This document shows, piece after piece, positions 44,979-54,173 of a stretch of 64,000 bases of DNA; position 1 is the first letter of the stretch, and every line of letters begins with the position of its first letter. The stretch comes from Bradyrhizobium sp. CCGB12. Its GTDB lineage: Bacteria > Pseudomonadota > Alphaproteobacteria > Rhizobiales > Xanthobacteraceae. The translations under genes were made by a program, and so were the position numbers. The notes beneath the pieces were generated by a model that made no database searches, was not told the origin of the DNA, and saw nothing but the letters and a program-made list of their open reading frames with translations. The stretch covers positions 682,001 to 746,000 of the forward strand of contig NZ_JANADO010000001.1 in the NCBI RefSeq assembly GCF_024199845.1, given 5' to 3'.

Positions 44979-45716
44979 GTGGAGGAAGTCTCCGGCTGGC
45001 AGCAAGCCGGTTCAATTTCGACAGGCGGCGAGGGCGGCAAGGTCCACGACGCGACCGTGCGCATTCTGGGCGGCTGGATTCTTGGCGGCCGCTACCGGCC
45101 TGGCGAGGCTTTGCCACGCGAGGACGACCTTACTGTTGAGCTTGCTGTCAGCCGGACGACGCTGCGCGAGGCGGTCAAGGTTCTTACCGCTAAGGGCCTG
45201 CTGGAGGTACGACCACGGATTGGAGTAAAGGTCCGACCGCGTGACGATTGGCGTGTCCTCGACCCGGTTGTGCTGTCGTGGCATCCGGACATCCGCCGAG
45301 ATCCTGATCTTGTATCCGGTCTGATCGAAGCGCGACGCATCATCGAGCCAGCCGCCGCCGAACTCGCTGCTCGCCGCGCCACCAGCTCGGATCTGGCAGT
45401 CATCGAGAAGGCCTATCTAGGGATGCGCGCCGCCTTGCCGACGGATCTTAACGCTTGTTGCGAATCAGACCTCGCCTTCCACGCAGGGGTGATTTCCGCC
45501 AGCCATAACGTCGTGCTGCGGGCGCTCGTTGGGACGATTGAGGCCGCACTTCGGTCGAGCTTCCTGATCACCGGCGAACTCATGCGGGCGCAAAACAAGG
45601 CTATCGATGCACATCACGAGGTGCTCGAATGCATCCGCCTGCGCGATCCAGTCGGTGCGCGTCGAGCGATGAATCAACTTCTCGACATTGCAGCCGAAGA
45701 TCTGCAGACGATTTGA
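44979..45716 (+). CDS. GntR/FCD-family regulator, DgoR-like
   Basis: 245 residues. Winged HTH at about 20-90 (ILGGWILGGRYRPGEALPRE, then VSRTTLREAVKVLTAKGLL), linker WRVLDPVVLSW as in E. coli DgoR, then the FCD domain with Asp and His in DLAFHAGVISASHN and His in DAHHEVLECI. DgoR represses galactonate use. Start GTG 44979 lies 5 bases after the permease stop. Its probable targets are the ATACGAT repeats near 39.3 kb. Confidence 0.88.
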   Translation: MEEVSGWQQAGSISTGGEGGKVHDATVRILGGWILGGRYRPGEALPREDDLTVELAVSRTTLREAVKVLTAKGLLEVRPRIGVKVRPRDDWRVLDPVVLSWHPDIRRDPDLVSGLIEARRIIEPAAAELAARRATSSDLAVIEKAYLGMRAALPTDLNACCESDLAFHAGVISASHNVVLRALVGTIEAALRSSFLITGELMRAQNKAIDAHHEVLECIRLRDPVGARRAMNQLLDIAAEDLQTI

Positions 45717-45724
45717 GAGTTGGA

Positions 45725-45743
45725 CGACATCTGCACGATGTCG
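45725..45743. terminator. Short hairpin between convergent GntR and pabA genes
   Basis: CGACATC and GATGTCG form a perfect 7-base stem around a TGCAC loop, nine bases after the GntR stop. No T-run follows; a weak or bidirectional terminator is plausible. Confidence 0.4.
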
Positions 45744-45816
45744 GTAGCGCGGCCAGCTCAACGCTGGGTCCTTAGATCGCATCAAGAAGCGGCTGCAAAA
45801 CTCATGTACGAAACGA

Positions 45817-46410
45817 TCATCGTACTGTCACGCGGGAAGCCTCGGCGAGTTGCAAGAAATTTGAAAACAGCGTGTGTCCGCCACGAGTGAGGATCGATTC
45901 CGGGTGAAACTGAACGCCGAAGGTTGGATGATGACGATGTGCGAGAGCCATGATCTCGGCATCCTCGGAACGCGCTGTCACCATCAGCGGTGATCCGCAC
46001 GTGTCATCGAGCTCGACAATGAGAGAGTGATAACGCCCAACGCGAAGTGGGCACGGAAGCTCCTTGAACAGACCTTTGCTGTCATGGGTGACGTGCGAGG
46101 CCCGACCGTGCATGGGGCGGCGTGCGCGTGCGATCGATCCGCCGAAAGCGGTCCCGATGCATTGATGTCCAAGGCAGATGCCTAGTATCGGGATGCGACC
46201 GGAGAGCTCATGAACAATGGTTCTTGAGATCCCGGCCTCCGTTGGCGTGCACGGTCCCGGTGAGATAACTATCGCTCGCGGCTTGAGCCCGACGAGATCT
46301 CCAATGCTGGTCGCGTCGTTTCGGATCACTTCCGATATTTCTCCTAGTTCTCGGAAGTAACGAGCGATATTGAAGACGAAGGAGTCGTAGTTGTCGATGA
46401 TCGCAATCAT
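45817..46410 (-). CDS. pabA: Glutamine amidotransferase subunit of aminodeoxychorismate synthase
   Basis: 197-residue class I glutaminase. Catalytic Cys in LGICLGHQC, His and Glu in FGVQFHPES. Start is ATG 46410; it overlaps the pabB stop. Gives ammonia to the chorismate subunit for 4-aminobenzoate, a folate precursor; a shared TrpG/PabA role is possible. The PIKGT-type partner just upstream in transcription supports PabA. Confidence 0.88.
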   Translation of the reverse strand: MIAIIDNYDSFVFNIARYFRELGEISEVIRNDATSIGDLVGLKPRAIVISPGPCTPTEAGISRTIVHELSGRIPILGICLGHQCIGTAFGGSIARARRPMHGRASHVTHDSKGLFKELPCPLRVGRYHSLIVELDDTCGSPLMVTARSEDAEIMALAHRHHPTFGVQFHPESILTRGGHTLFSNFLQLAEASRVTVR

Positions 46411-47789
46411 GGCAGAGCGCGAAATGCATCGAAGATGCGTTGCGCCTTTGCGAGCGTCTCGTCATATTCAGTGCTTGGATCGGACATCGCCGTGATTCCG
46501 CCGCCGGCATGAAAAACCACAAGATCATCATCGATCGTTACGGTTCGGATCGCGATATTTGTATCCATCTGTCCGCTGAAACCAATGAAGCCAATGGCTC
46601 CGCAATAGACCTCACGTGCGACACGTTCTATATCGGCGATGATTTCCATCGACCGCACTTTCGGTGCTCCGGTAACCGAGCCGCCGGGGAAGCAGGCGCG
46701 CAGCAGGGAGATGGCATCATGATCATCAGCGAGCTTGCCCGTAACGACCGAAACCAGGTGGTGCACCGAAGCATAGGACTCGAGACTGCACAGCGTGGGA
46801 ACCTCGACCGAGTGGGCAGCGCAAGCGCGCGACAAATCGTTGCGAAGGAGATCCACGATCATCACGTTCTCGGCATGGTCTTTCTCACTAGCAAGAAGAA
46901 ACTCGGCGCGTCGCCGATCATCCTGCGGATCGGTTGAGCGCGCTATCGTGCCCTTGATCGGCCGCGTCTCAACGTGTCGACCGTTGAGCTTGAGAAACCG
47001 TTCGGGCGAGCTGGATGCTATAATTCTCTTGCCGTAGCGCAGGAGAGCGGCAAACGGCGCCGGGTTCAACGCGCGGAGTCGGCAATAGAAGTCAAGCGGA
47101 TCGAATGGGCTCGAAAGTCTAGTGCTGAAGCGTTGCGCGATGTTTGCCTGGAAGATGTCTCCGGCCAATATCAAGTCAATAACACGCTCAACGGCCGCGA
47201 CATAGGCGTCGCGGCTGAAGTTCGACTGCCATGAGCGCGCCGCGGCAGGGGAGGAACTCTGTTGCAAAGGTGGACACGCGAGCAGTGCCGCTAGTTCATC
47301 GGCTCGCGCGCGAGCACGGCTGCGGCGACGTGTGGTGTCTTGCTCGGGCCATCCGGTCGAAACGATCCAGCACCGTTTGTCGGAATGATCATAGGCGAGC
47401 ACCACGTCGTAGAAATTGAGGATCGATTGCGGAAATCCTTGGCCATGGGCTGTGGGAGACGGCAGCCGTTCCAATGTCGTATTCAGATCGTAAGAAAGGA
47501 AGCCGGCGACACCGCCCTGGAAGGGAGGGAGATCACAGCGATGCTGTTGCCGATAACGGTAAAGCTGCGCGCGGAGGGCGTCCCATGGAGCGCTGTCGAG
47601 AATCTCGCCGTCGCAGCTCGCTCGTCCGTTTGCGATTACGAAGATGCTGAATGGATCGCAAGTCAGGTATGAATAGCGTCCGAGCAGGGCGTCGTTTGCC
47701 GCGCTATCCAGAAACGTGAAGTGTGGCCGATCTGCGAGACAACGCGCCGCCGCGATCGGCTCGATCCAGGACAGCTCTGTGACATGCAT
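46407..47789 (-). CDS. pabB: Aminodeoxychorismate synthase component I
   Basis: 460-residue chorismate-binding enzyme. The active-site motif is TRPIKGTIARS, with the Lys that distinguishes PabB from TrpE (PIAGT). The metal-binding EKDHAENVMIVDLLRNDLS and the final DPSTEYDETLAKAQRI are also present. Makes 4-amino-4-deoxychorismate with PabA. Lies 5 bases after the Dabb gene and overlaps pabA by four bases (ATGA), a three-gene minus-strand operon. Confidence 0.92.
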   Translation of the reverse strand: MHVTELSWIEPIAAARCLADRPHFTFLDSAANDALLGRYSYLTCDPFSIFVIANGRASCDGEILDSAPWDALRAQLYRYRQQHRCDLPPFQGGVAGFLSYDLNTTLERLPSPTAHGQGFPQSILNFYDVVLAYDHSDKRCWIVSTGWPEQDTTRRRSRARARADELAALLACPPLQQSSSPAAARSWQSNFSRDAYVAAVERVIDLILAGDIFQANIAQRFSTRLSSPFDPLDFYCRLRALNPAPFAALLRYGKRIIASSSPERFLKLNGRHVETRPIKGTIARSTDPQDDRRRAEFLLASEKDHAENVMIVDLLRNDLSRACAAHSVEVPTLCSLESYASVHHLVSVVTGKLADDHDAISLLRACFPGGSVTGAPKVRSMEIIADIERVAREVYCGAIGFIGFSGQMDTNIAIRTVTIDDDLVVFHAGGGITAMSDPSTEYDETLAKAQRIFDAFRALP

Positions 47790-47794
47790 CGGGC

Positions 47795-48094
47795 TTACGA
47801 AGCGACATCAGCCAAACTGTAATCGGCCGCGAAGCGTAGTTCCCTCAGTGGCCGTACCCGCCTGATCGATTCCTGATAGAGATCGTGTGCTTTGTAAGCT
47901 GCGAGCTCTGCCTCATTGTCGAACTCACCATAAAGCACGATGTCGATGTCGTTCCCGAGTTGGTCAGTCTTGCGATTGCGGGCGACCTCGAGCCGGCGTG
48001 CATGCGGGATTGCGGCAAGAAGTGACAGGCCCTCGACGATCTGATCGATATTGGCTTCGTTGTTTGCGGTGAAGAAGACGATGTGACGAATCAT
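47795..48094 (-). CDS. Dabb-like small protein
   Basis: 99-residue stress-response A/B-barrel type protein: opens MIRHIVFFTANNEANIDQI, with ELAAYKAHDLYQESI as the second helix. Such proteins are dimeric with an unknown or varied ligand. It is the first gene of the pabB-pabA operon; no direct role in folate synthesis is known to me. Some relatives act in polyketide cyclisation, which is not suggested here. Confidence 0.78.
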   Translation of the reverse strand: MIRHIVFFTANNEANIDQIVEGLSLLAAIPHARRLEVARNRKTDQLGNDIDIVLYGEFDNEAELAAYKAHDLYQESIRRVRPLRELRFAADYSLADVAS

Positions 48095-48465
48095 GCGCGG
48101 CTTTGGCTGGTGCGAGATGAATGAGTGTTGCCGGGCGATCTATACGGGCTTCGAAATGGCTGTCTACTCCGAAACGTGAGTTGTCCGACGGTCGGCATGA
48201 TCCAGAAAGAGTTCGAGTCCTTCGTTGCAAGTGTGACGGCGATCGAGACGTCCGCGCCCGACTTGCGGTAGTTCCGCTTTAGGCATGACGAACAGTGGGA
48301 AGGTCTTGCGCGATGATCGCGCGACCATTGGATGATTTTATGCGTTGGATCGCTGCTTTTGAGGGTTATGTTTCTTTTTCACTCTCGCGGTTGACAGTTT
48401 TATCTCGCGCTTCCTAGGAAGGCGTCGGCTTTAGCGATGCGCGCCGCGCTTAATGGAACCGCCAA
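48095..48465 (+). other. Divergent gap between Dabb/pab and pan operons
   Basis: 371 bases with no gene. A TTGACA at 48391-48396 could be a -35 box for panD but its -10 partner is poor. A perfect palindrome TTCCTAGGAA sits at 48411-48420, a possible regulator site. No riboswitch-like folding was recognised. Confidence 0.45.
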
Positions 48466-48921
48466 ATGAGAAAAGTGCTGGCCGCAAAACTGCACGGCAT
48501 CCACGTTACGGAGGCCAATCTTCACTATCACGGTTCGATCACGCTCGATCCGGATCAGTGCCATGAGGCAGGGATTCTGCCGATGGAATTCGTGGAGATC
48601 TGGAACAAGAACTCCGGGGCGCGAATTTCGACCTATGTAATTTTTGGGGAGGCCGGCTCGCGTTGTTGTGTCCTCAACGGTGCTGCCGCACGCACCTGCC
48701 AGGTCGGCGACCAGATTATCGTCTGCAGTTCGACGTACGTGGATGGGGTGGAAATCGTTCGGTTAAAACCAAGAATTCTGGCCTTCGATCGCAACAACCA
48801 CATCATCGATCGCATGACCTATTCCGTTACTCGGGATGGTGCCGAGCGTTATTGCTTCGAGATAGTAGGTGAGGCGGGCGACGTGAAACCTATACCGCTT
48901 CGATCCGCGGAATCGAACTAA
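48466..48921 (+). CDS. panD: Aspartate 1-decarboxylase
   Basis: Pyruvoyl-dependent enzyme making beta-alanine for pantothenate. The self-cleavage site is [11 protein letters not shown]: Gly23-Ser24, where E. coli has LHYEGSCAID. Other conserved positions include Lys8, His10, IWN and NGAAA. It is 151 residues, about 25 longer than E. coli PanD, with a C-terminal tail of unknown role. Heads a tight pan/bio operon. Confidence 0.92.
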   Translation: MRKVLAAKLHGIHVTEANLHYHGSITLDPDQCHEAGILPMEFVEIWNKNSGARISTYVIFGEAGSRCCVLNGAAARTCQVGDQIIVCSSTYVDGVEIVRLKPRILAFDRNNHIIDRMTYSVTRDGAERYCFEIVGEAGDVKPIPLRSAESN

Positions 48922-48948
48922 GGCCGGCTGACGAGATAGGGGGCGAGA

Positions 48949-49833
48949 ATGAGCCACACCTCAGAGGCCAAACGCGAGCGAGTCACGCTTCCAAGGCTGC
49001 AACGGTGGAAGGAGGAGGGGCGGCGGCTCGTGATGACGACCGCCTATGATGCGGTCACCGCACGTATTGCGGATCCTATCGTGGATATGCTCCTTGTCGG
49101 AGACAGCGTCGGCAACGTCTGCCTCGGATTTGACAATACGCTGCCGGTTAGCATCGCGATGATGAATCACCATCTCGAGGCGGTTGCGCGCGCAAAACCT
49201 CAAGCCTTGCTCGTGGCCGATATGCCATTTCTGAGCTTTCACCTCAGTCCAGATGACACAATACGCAACGCCGGAGGCTTCTTGCAGCGTGGCGCTGACG
49301 CCATCAAGCTCGAGGGCGGATCCAAACGTGTCGAAATGATACGTGCGCTGGTCGAGTGTGAGATTCCGGTGATGGGTCATCTCGGCTTGACCCCGCAGAG
49401 CGTCAATGCAATGGGTGGATTCAAGGTGCAGGGCCGCAAGGCCGATGACGCCTTGCGCCTGCTCGACGACGCCCATCGCCTGCAGGAGGCGGGCTGCTTC
49501 GCTCTGGTCCTGGAAGGCATCCCGGCCGAGCTCGCTGCGCGAGCGACGGAAACGCTGACTATACCTACCATCGGGATTGGTGCAGGTCCTAGTTGCTCGG
49601 GGCAGGTATTGGTGTTCCACGACGTGCTTGGCTTGATTGAAGGTCATGTCCCAAAATTCGTTCGTACCTACGCCGACGGCTTTCGGGTGTTGCAGGAGGC
49701 GCTGTCGCGTTGGGTTGCCGATGTCCGCAACGGTACATTCCCGGCACCGCAAGAGTCCTATCGGCTTCCCGAAGGCATCGGTGAGACGATCGCAAACTGG
49801 GCGCCTTCCAATCGAACCCGATGTGAAGCGTAA
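48949..49833 (+). CDS. panB: 3-methyl-2-oxobutanoate hydroxymethyltransferase
   Basis: 294-residue TIM barrel that adds a hydroxymethyl group from methylene-THF to ketoisovalerate. Seen are MTTAYDAVTARI, metal site LLVGDSVGNV, substrate Lys in AIKLEGG, and GIGAGPSCSGQVLVFHD. ATG 48949 lies 28 bases after panD. Slightly longer than E. coli PanB. Confidence 0.94.
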   Translation: MSHTSEAKRERVTLPRLQRWKEEGRRLVMTTAYDAVTARIADPIVDMLLVGDSVGNVCLGFDNTLPVSIAMMNHHLEAVARAKPQALLVADMPFLSFHLSPDDTIRNAGGFLQRGADAIKLEGGSKRVEMIRALVECEIPVMGHLGLTPQSVNAMGGFKVQGRKADDALRLLDDAHRLQEAGCFALVLEGIPAELAARATETLTIPTIGIGAGPSCSGQVLVFHDVLGLIEGHVPKFVRTYADGFRVLQEALSRWVADVRNGTFPAPQESYRLPEGIGETIANWAPSNRTRCEA

Positions 49834-49835
49834 CA

Positions 49836-50684
49836 ATGCAGACAATCACGACGGTCGGCGAGCTTCGCCGCGCTCTCGCAGAGGCTCGCAGAGCCGACAA
49901 ACGTGTCGGATTTGTGCCGACAATGGGCTTTCTGCACGATGGCCACCTGGCGCTGATCGAGGCCAGCCGGGCGCAATGCGACGTCACCGTGGTTAGTATC
50001 TTCGTCAATCCCACTCAGTTCGGGCCAAACGAGGACCTCAGCACGTATCCGCGTGACTTCCAGCGCGATGAAAAACTGTGCCGCGATGCCGGTGTAGCGA
50101 TCGTCTTCGCGCCCACCGCCAAGGAAATCTATCCTCCTCAATTCGAGACGTTCGTTGAACCGGGCGAGCTCGCGAAACCGCTCTGCGGCGTTTTCAGGCC
50201 GGGGCATTTTCGTGGGGTCGCGACGGTCGTAAGCAAGCTGTTCAACATGGTGCAGCCCGACGCCGCGTTCTTCGGGCAAAAGGACTTTCAGCAGTGCGCG
50301 GTCGTGCGTCGCATGGCCGTCGATCTGAATCTGCCAATCGCGATCGTGACCGTGCCGACCGTTCGGGAAACGGACTGTCTCGCAATGAGCAGCCGCAACC
50401 GGTATCTCAGCGAGGAAGACCGGGGACGGGCCCTCGCGATCAGTCGTGGACTGTTCGCCGCAGCGGAGGCGTTCGGCTTGGGAGAGCGGAACGTGGACAA
50501 GCTGATTGCAATCGCCAGGGGGCATTTGGAAACGGTTGATCGGCTGCAATACCTTGAGCTTGTCGACGGTGACACGCTCAAGCCTGCTGTAAGTCCGCTA
50601 CGCCGCCCCGCGGCACTGTGCGTGGCGGCCTATGTCGGCTCGACGCGGCTTATCGACAACGTGATACTTCAGCCAACTCCGTAG
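49836..50684 (+). CDS. panC: Pantothenate synthetase
   Basis: 282-residue ATP-dependent ligase joining pantoate and beta-alanine. HIGH-like motif in FLHDGHLALI, FVNPTQFGPNEDL, FFGQKDFQQ and the KMSKS-equivalent SSRNRYLS. Two bases after panB. With panD and panB all pantoate-branch steps except ketopantoate reduction are in this operon. Confidence 0.94.
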   Translation: MQTITTVGELRRALAEARRADKRVGFVPTMGFLHDGHLALIEASRAQCDVTVVSIFVNPTQFGPNEDLSTYPRDFQRDEKLCRDAGVAIVFAPTAKEIYPPQFETFVEPGELAKPLCGVFRPGHFRGVATVVSKLFNMVQPDAAFFGQKDFQQCAVVRRMAVDLNLPIAIVTVPTVRETDCLAMSSRNRYLSEEDRGRALAISRGLFAAAEAFGLGERNVDKLIAIARGHLETVDRLQYLELVDGDTLKPAVSPLRRPAALCVAAYVGSTRLIDNVILQPTP

Positions 50685-50708
50685 CGCGACAGAGGCGAAA
50701 GAATCGTT

Positions 50709-51479
50709 TTGATTGAAGCTGTCCGACGCGAAGCGCCTCCGGTAGGCCGTCCTCACTTTCGTGGGGCGGCTGAACGGATCATCTTCGAAGAAGTGCAGTT
50801 TCGGCGCGCGGACCGTCAGGTGCTTGCCATTTCCGGGCTTTGCCTGGCTGAGCGCCGGATCGGCCTGATTGGTGACAATGGATCAGGCAAGAGCACGATG
50901 TTGCGGCTGATGAACGGGTTGCTCCTGCCGACTCGCGGGCGCGTCGAGGTAGAGGGGCTCGATACGGTACGACATCGCAAAGACCTTCCGGCACAGGTCG
51001 GCTTTCTGTTTCAGAACCCCGACCACCAGCTCATCTTCCCCACGGTTGCCGAGGAGGTCGCTTTCGGTCCGGCAGAGCGCGGCATGCCGACCCCGCAGGC
51101 GCGGCAGCAGGCGATGGCGCTGTTGGAGCGGCACGGCTGCGCCCAATGGGCAGACCGCAACGTCAACGAACTGTCTGGCGGCCAGAAGCAGCTGGTCTGC
51201 ATACTGGCGCTGCTCGCGATGGAGCCGTCGATCCTGTTGATGGATGAGCCGTTCGCCAGTCTCGACTTGCCGACACGATTAGTTCTGTACCGCAGGATCA
51301 TGGCGCTTCCGCAGCGGGTCGTGATGGCGTCTCATGATTTCGAACTGCTCGCGGAGTTCGACCGCATCATCTGGCTGGATGCGGGCCACATCCGCCTCGA
51401 TGGCCGACCCGCCGAAGTGCTGCCTGCCTACCGGGCCCATGCAACGATCGTAGGGGCAGGGGACGCTCTGACGTCATGA
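50709..51479 (+). CDS. bioM: Biotin ECF transporter ATPase BioM
   Basis: 256-residue ABC ATPase of the energy-coupling-factor class. Walker A GDNGSGKST, signature LSGGQKQLVC, Walker B ILLMDEPFASLDLP, switch His in VMASHDF. Start TTG 50709 after GAGGCGAAAG; the first 25 residues are poorly conserved, so a later start is possible. Overlaps bioN by four bases. Confidence 0.88.
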   Translation: MIEAVRREAPPVGRPHFRGAAERIIFEEVQFRRADRQVLAISGLCLAERRIGLIGDNGSGKSTMLRLMNGLLLPTRGRVEVEGLDTVRHRKDLPAQVGFLFQNPDHQLIFPTVAEEVAFGPAERGMPTPQARQQAMALLERHGCAQWADRNVNELSGGQKQLVCILALLAMEPSILLMDEPFASLDLPTRLVLYRRIMALPQRVVMASHDFELLAEFDRIIWLDAGHIRLDGRPAEVLPAYRAHATIVGAGDALTS

Positions 51480-52102
51480 TCACCGACGGCCTCGCACCAC
51501 AGACCTGGTTGCACCGCGTACCGGCCGGCGTCAAACTTGCGGGCCTTGCCCTGCTCACTGTGCTTCTTCTGCCGGTCGGCGACTGGAGAATTATGGCGGG
51601 CGTATTGGCGTTGATTGCCATGGTCTATGCCGGCTTTGGCCGCGCCGGCATGGCGCGCCTCAGCTTGCTGCGACCATTGTTGCCGCTGCTTGTGGTCGTC
51701 GGCGGTGTGCAGACCGCATCGGGTGGTTGGAATGCCGGCGCTGTCGTCGCCATGCGGCTGCTGGCCATGCTTCTGCTCGCCGATCTTGTCAGCATGACCA
51801 TCACGATGAGCGCGCTGATGGAAGTAATGGCACCAGCGTTCCGCGTGCTGCGCCCGCTTGGCGTCAATCCGCGCAAGATGGCGCTCGCCGTCGCGCTTGT
51901 TCTGCGTTTTGTGCCGGTCCTGCTGACGCGGTGGCGTGCCCGCGAGGAGGCCTGGAAGGCGCGCACGCACCGGCGCGTTCCGCTTCGACTGGTGGCCGCT
52001 TTCGTCGCCGACATTCTGCAGCTTGCCGACCGTGTCGCGGAAGCGCTCGATGCACGCGGTTTTGACCGGTCCGCCGCCGATCGTCACTCACCCCGGTTGT
52101 AG
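51476..52102 (+). CDS. bioN: Biotin ECF transporter membrane subunit BioN
   Basis: 208-residue EcfT-type protein with about five helices. Coupling-helix motifs EEAWKARTHR and DARGFDR are the Ala-Arg patterns that dock onto the ATPase. Start overlaps bioM stop (ATGA). Slightly short, as in rhizobial BioN. Confidence 0.88.
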   Translation: MITDGLAPQTWLHRVPAGVKLAGLALLTVLLLPVGDWRIMAGVLALIAMVYAGFGRAGMARLSLLRPLLPLLVVVGGVQTASGGWNAGAVVAMRLLAMLLLADLVSMTITMSALMEVMAPAFRVLRPLGVNPRKMALAVALVLRFVPVLLTRWRAREEAWKARTHRRVPLRLVAAFVADILQLADRVAEALDARGFDRSAADRHSPRL

Positions 52103-52113
52103 GAGCAAATCCC

Positions 52114-52668
52114 GTGGAGTCCCGCGCTATCGTTCGTATCGCCCTGCTGGCCGCCGTCATCGCAGCGCTTGGCATGGTGCCCAGCATCGTCTTGCCAATC
52201 GCCATGGGTGTGCCGATCACGGCCCAGACGCTGGGCGTCATGCTGGCCGGGATTATCCTCGGCCCGCGCCATGGCGCGCTGGCGGTGCTGCTGTTTCTGT
52301 TCGTGGTGCTGCTCGGAGCGCCGCTGCTATCGGGCGGACGCGGCGGGCTCGGCGTGCTTTTCGGGCCGTCGGTTGGCTTCCTGCTGGGCTGGGTTCCCGC
52401 TGCCTTTGTGTCGGGCCTTGTGATGGAGCGGCTGAGGTCCTTGCCGGTATTCACGGCGGCGCTCGTTGCCGCGATCACGGGCGGCATCGTGGTGGAATAT
52501 GCCTGCGGCATTCTCGGCCTGATGGCGATGGCAAGGATGAGTCTGCCGCAGGCCTTGGCTGCAACCGCGGTGTTCGTGCCGGGCGATCTCTTGAAGGCGC
52601 TGGCCACTGCCTTTGTCGCGGAGGCGTCGCACCGGAGCTATCCGGCTGCAATCGTCAGCCGTTCATGA
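52114..52668 (+). CDS. bioY: Biotin ECF transporter substrate-binding subunit BioY
   Basis: 184-residue S-component with six helices, binding biotin with high affinity. GTG 52114 has AGGAG seven bases before it. Family segments VPITAQTLGVMLAGIILGPRHG and GGRGGLGVLFGPSVGFLLGW are clear. The stop overlaps the start of the AMP-ligase gene. Confidence 0.93.
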   Translation: MESRAIVRIALLAAVIAALGMVPSIVLPIAMGVPITAQTLGVMLAGIILGPRHGALAVLLFLFVVLLGAPLLSGGRGGLGVLFGPSVGFLLGWVPAAFVSGLVMERLRSLPVFTAALVAAITGGIVVEYACGILGLMAMARMSLPQALAATAVFVPGDLLKALATAFVAEASHRSYPAAIVSRS

Positions 52669-54173
52669 CCATGGCTTCCACGATCACTGCAACGCTGTCG
52701 CGGCATGCCCGCGAGACGCCGGACAGGCTGGCCGTCGTTTGCGACAACCATGCAGTGAGTTGGAAAGAGCTCGATCAGGCCGCGAACCGTCTTGCCGGAC
52801 ATTTGGCGAAGGTGGTGCCAGTGGGCCGCGGCGTCGCCCTGCATCTGCCGAACGGGCCGGCGCTTGTGCTGCTGTTTCTTGCAGCCTGCCGCGCGGGTCG
52901 GGAAGCGCAAATTCTCGATCCCTCTTGGCCGACGGAGACGGCGCGGCTTGCGATCACGGCGCTGGCGGCGGGGATCGTCGTGAGTGGCGATGCAACATTG
53001 GCCGAGGACACGGAGGTGTTCGCGGTTGTCGATCCTCACGGCCCGTTCGAGTCCGTCGCGGACGCCATTGGCGCCGGTCCGTCGCCCGCGGCGATCGCCG
53101 AGCCCGATCCGCTGACGCCGTTCTATGTCGGCTTCACCTCGGGATCGACCGGAATGCCGAAAGGATATCGCCGCCACCATCAATCGTGGATCGAGAGTTT
53201 TCGGGCGGGGGACCGCGAATTCGACATCGGCGCCGGCGACATCGTGCTCGCACCGGGCGCGCTGACGCATTCCCTATTCCTCTACGGCCTTGCGCATGGG
53301 CTCTATGTCGGAGCAACCGTCATTCTGTGCCGTCAGTTCCGGCCGAATCTCGTCAACCGCCTGATCGCGCTCCACCAGGTAAGCGTAATTTACGGCGTGC
53401 CGACCCAGCTCGAAATGATGATAGAGGCCGCCATGCGCGATGGCCTGCCGCCGTTCCTAAACGTGCGGTGGATGTTGTCGTCAGGTGCCAAATGGCAAGG
53501 TCGCGCGGTGACCGAACTGCGACGGCAATTTCCCGCGGCCCGCTTTTCCGAGTTCTACGGCGCCTCCGAGCTGAGCTTCGTGACCGTAGCGAAGGACGAC
53601 GAGGACGTCCCATCGGACTCCGTCGGGCGCTCGTTCGCAGCCGTCAATCTCACTATTCGCGACCATCTCGGGCGTTGCCTTCCGCCTGGAGAGACCGGTC
53701 AAGTGTTTGTGGCAAGTCCTTTCCTCTTCATGGAGTATGCCTGCGGAGGCGAAACGGTGCTGCCACGTCATGGTGATGCGGTGTCGGTCGGTGACATCGG
53801 CATGCTCGACGCGCGCGGCTTCCTGAGGCTCGCCGGCCGTGCCAGCCGCATGATCATTACGGCGGGCAAGAACGTGCATCCGGAAGAGATCGAGCGTGTG
53901 CTTGAGGGGCATCCCGCTGTGGCCGCGGCTGGGGTTCTTGGCGTCGTCGACGAACGTCGGGGCGAGCGGCTGGTGGCTTTGCTCAGGCTGGGCCCGGATG
54001 GGCGCATAGCGTCTTCCAGTCTGATCAGCCATGCCCGCCTGAGCCTGCCGCTCTACAAGATCCCGCGCCGGTTTGCCGTGCCACCGCACTGGCCAATGAC
54101 CTCGTCCGGCAAGACCGATTTCCATGCGCTGCGCTGGCTCTGGGAATCCGGCGACTGCGAGGTGCTGCAATGA
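52665..54173 (+). CDS. AMP-dependent acyl-CoA synthetase linked to bioY (YhfT-like)
   Basis: 502-residue ANL ligase. FTSGSTGMPKGYRR phosphate loop, GASELSFVTV, VGDIGMLDARGFL, the hinge GRASRMIITAGKNVHPEEIE and the C-terminal Lys in TSSGKTDFHAL. In B. subtilis bioY (yhfU) is co-regulated with yhfT and yhfS, a ligase and a thiolase; the order here is the same, so a biotin-precursor or related acyl role is likely. The frame is open from 51936, but ATG 52665 overlaps the bioY stop. Acid activated is unknown. Confidence 0.85.
   Translation: MTMASTITATLSRHARETPDRLAVVCDNHAVSWKELDQAANRLAGHLAKVVPVGRGVALHLPNGPALVLLFLAACRAGREAQILDPSWPTETARLAITALAAGIVVSGDATLAEDTEVFAVVDPHGPFESVADAIGAGPSPAAIAEPDPLTPFYVGFTSGSTGMPKGYRRHHQSWIESFRAGDREFDIGAGDIVLAPGALTHSLFLYGLAHGLYVGATVILCRQFRPNLVNRLIALHQVSVIYGVPTQLEMMIEAAMRDGLPPFLNVRWMLSSGAKWQGRAVTELRRQFPAARFSEFYGASELSFVTVAKDDEDVPSDSVGRSFAAVNLTIRDHLGRCLPPGETGQVFVASPFLFMEYACGGETVLPRHGDAVSVGDIGMLDARGFLRLAGRASRMIITAGKNVHPEEIERVLEGHPAVAAAGVLGVVDERRGERLVALLRLGPDGRIASSSLISHARLSLPLYKIPRRFAVPPHWPMTSSGKTDFHALRWLWESGDCEVLQ

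Noticed and set aside
51936..52664. Long N-terminal extension of the bioY-linked ligase
   Set aside because: It runs antiparallel in frame to bioN and bioY; the ligase domain starts at ATG 52665.
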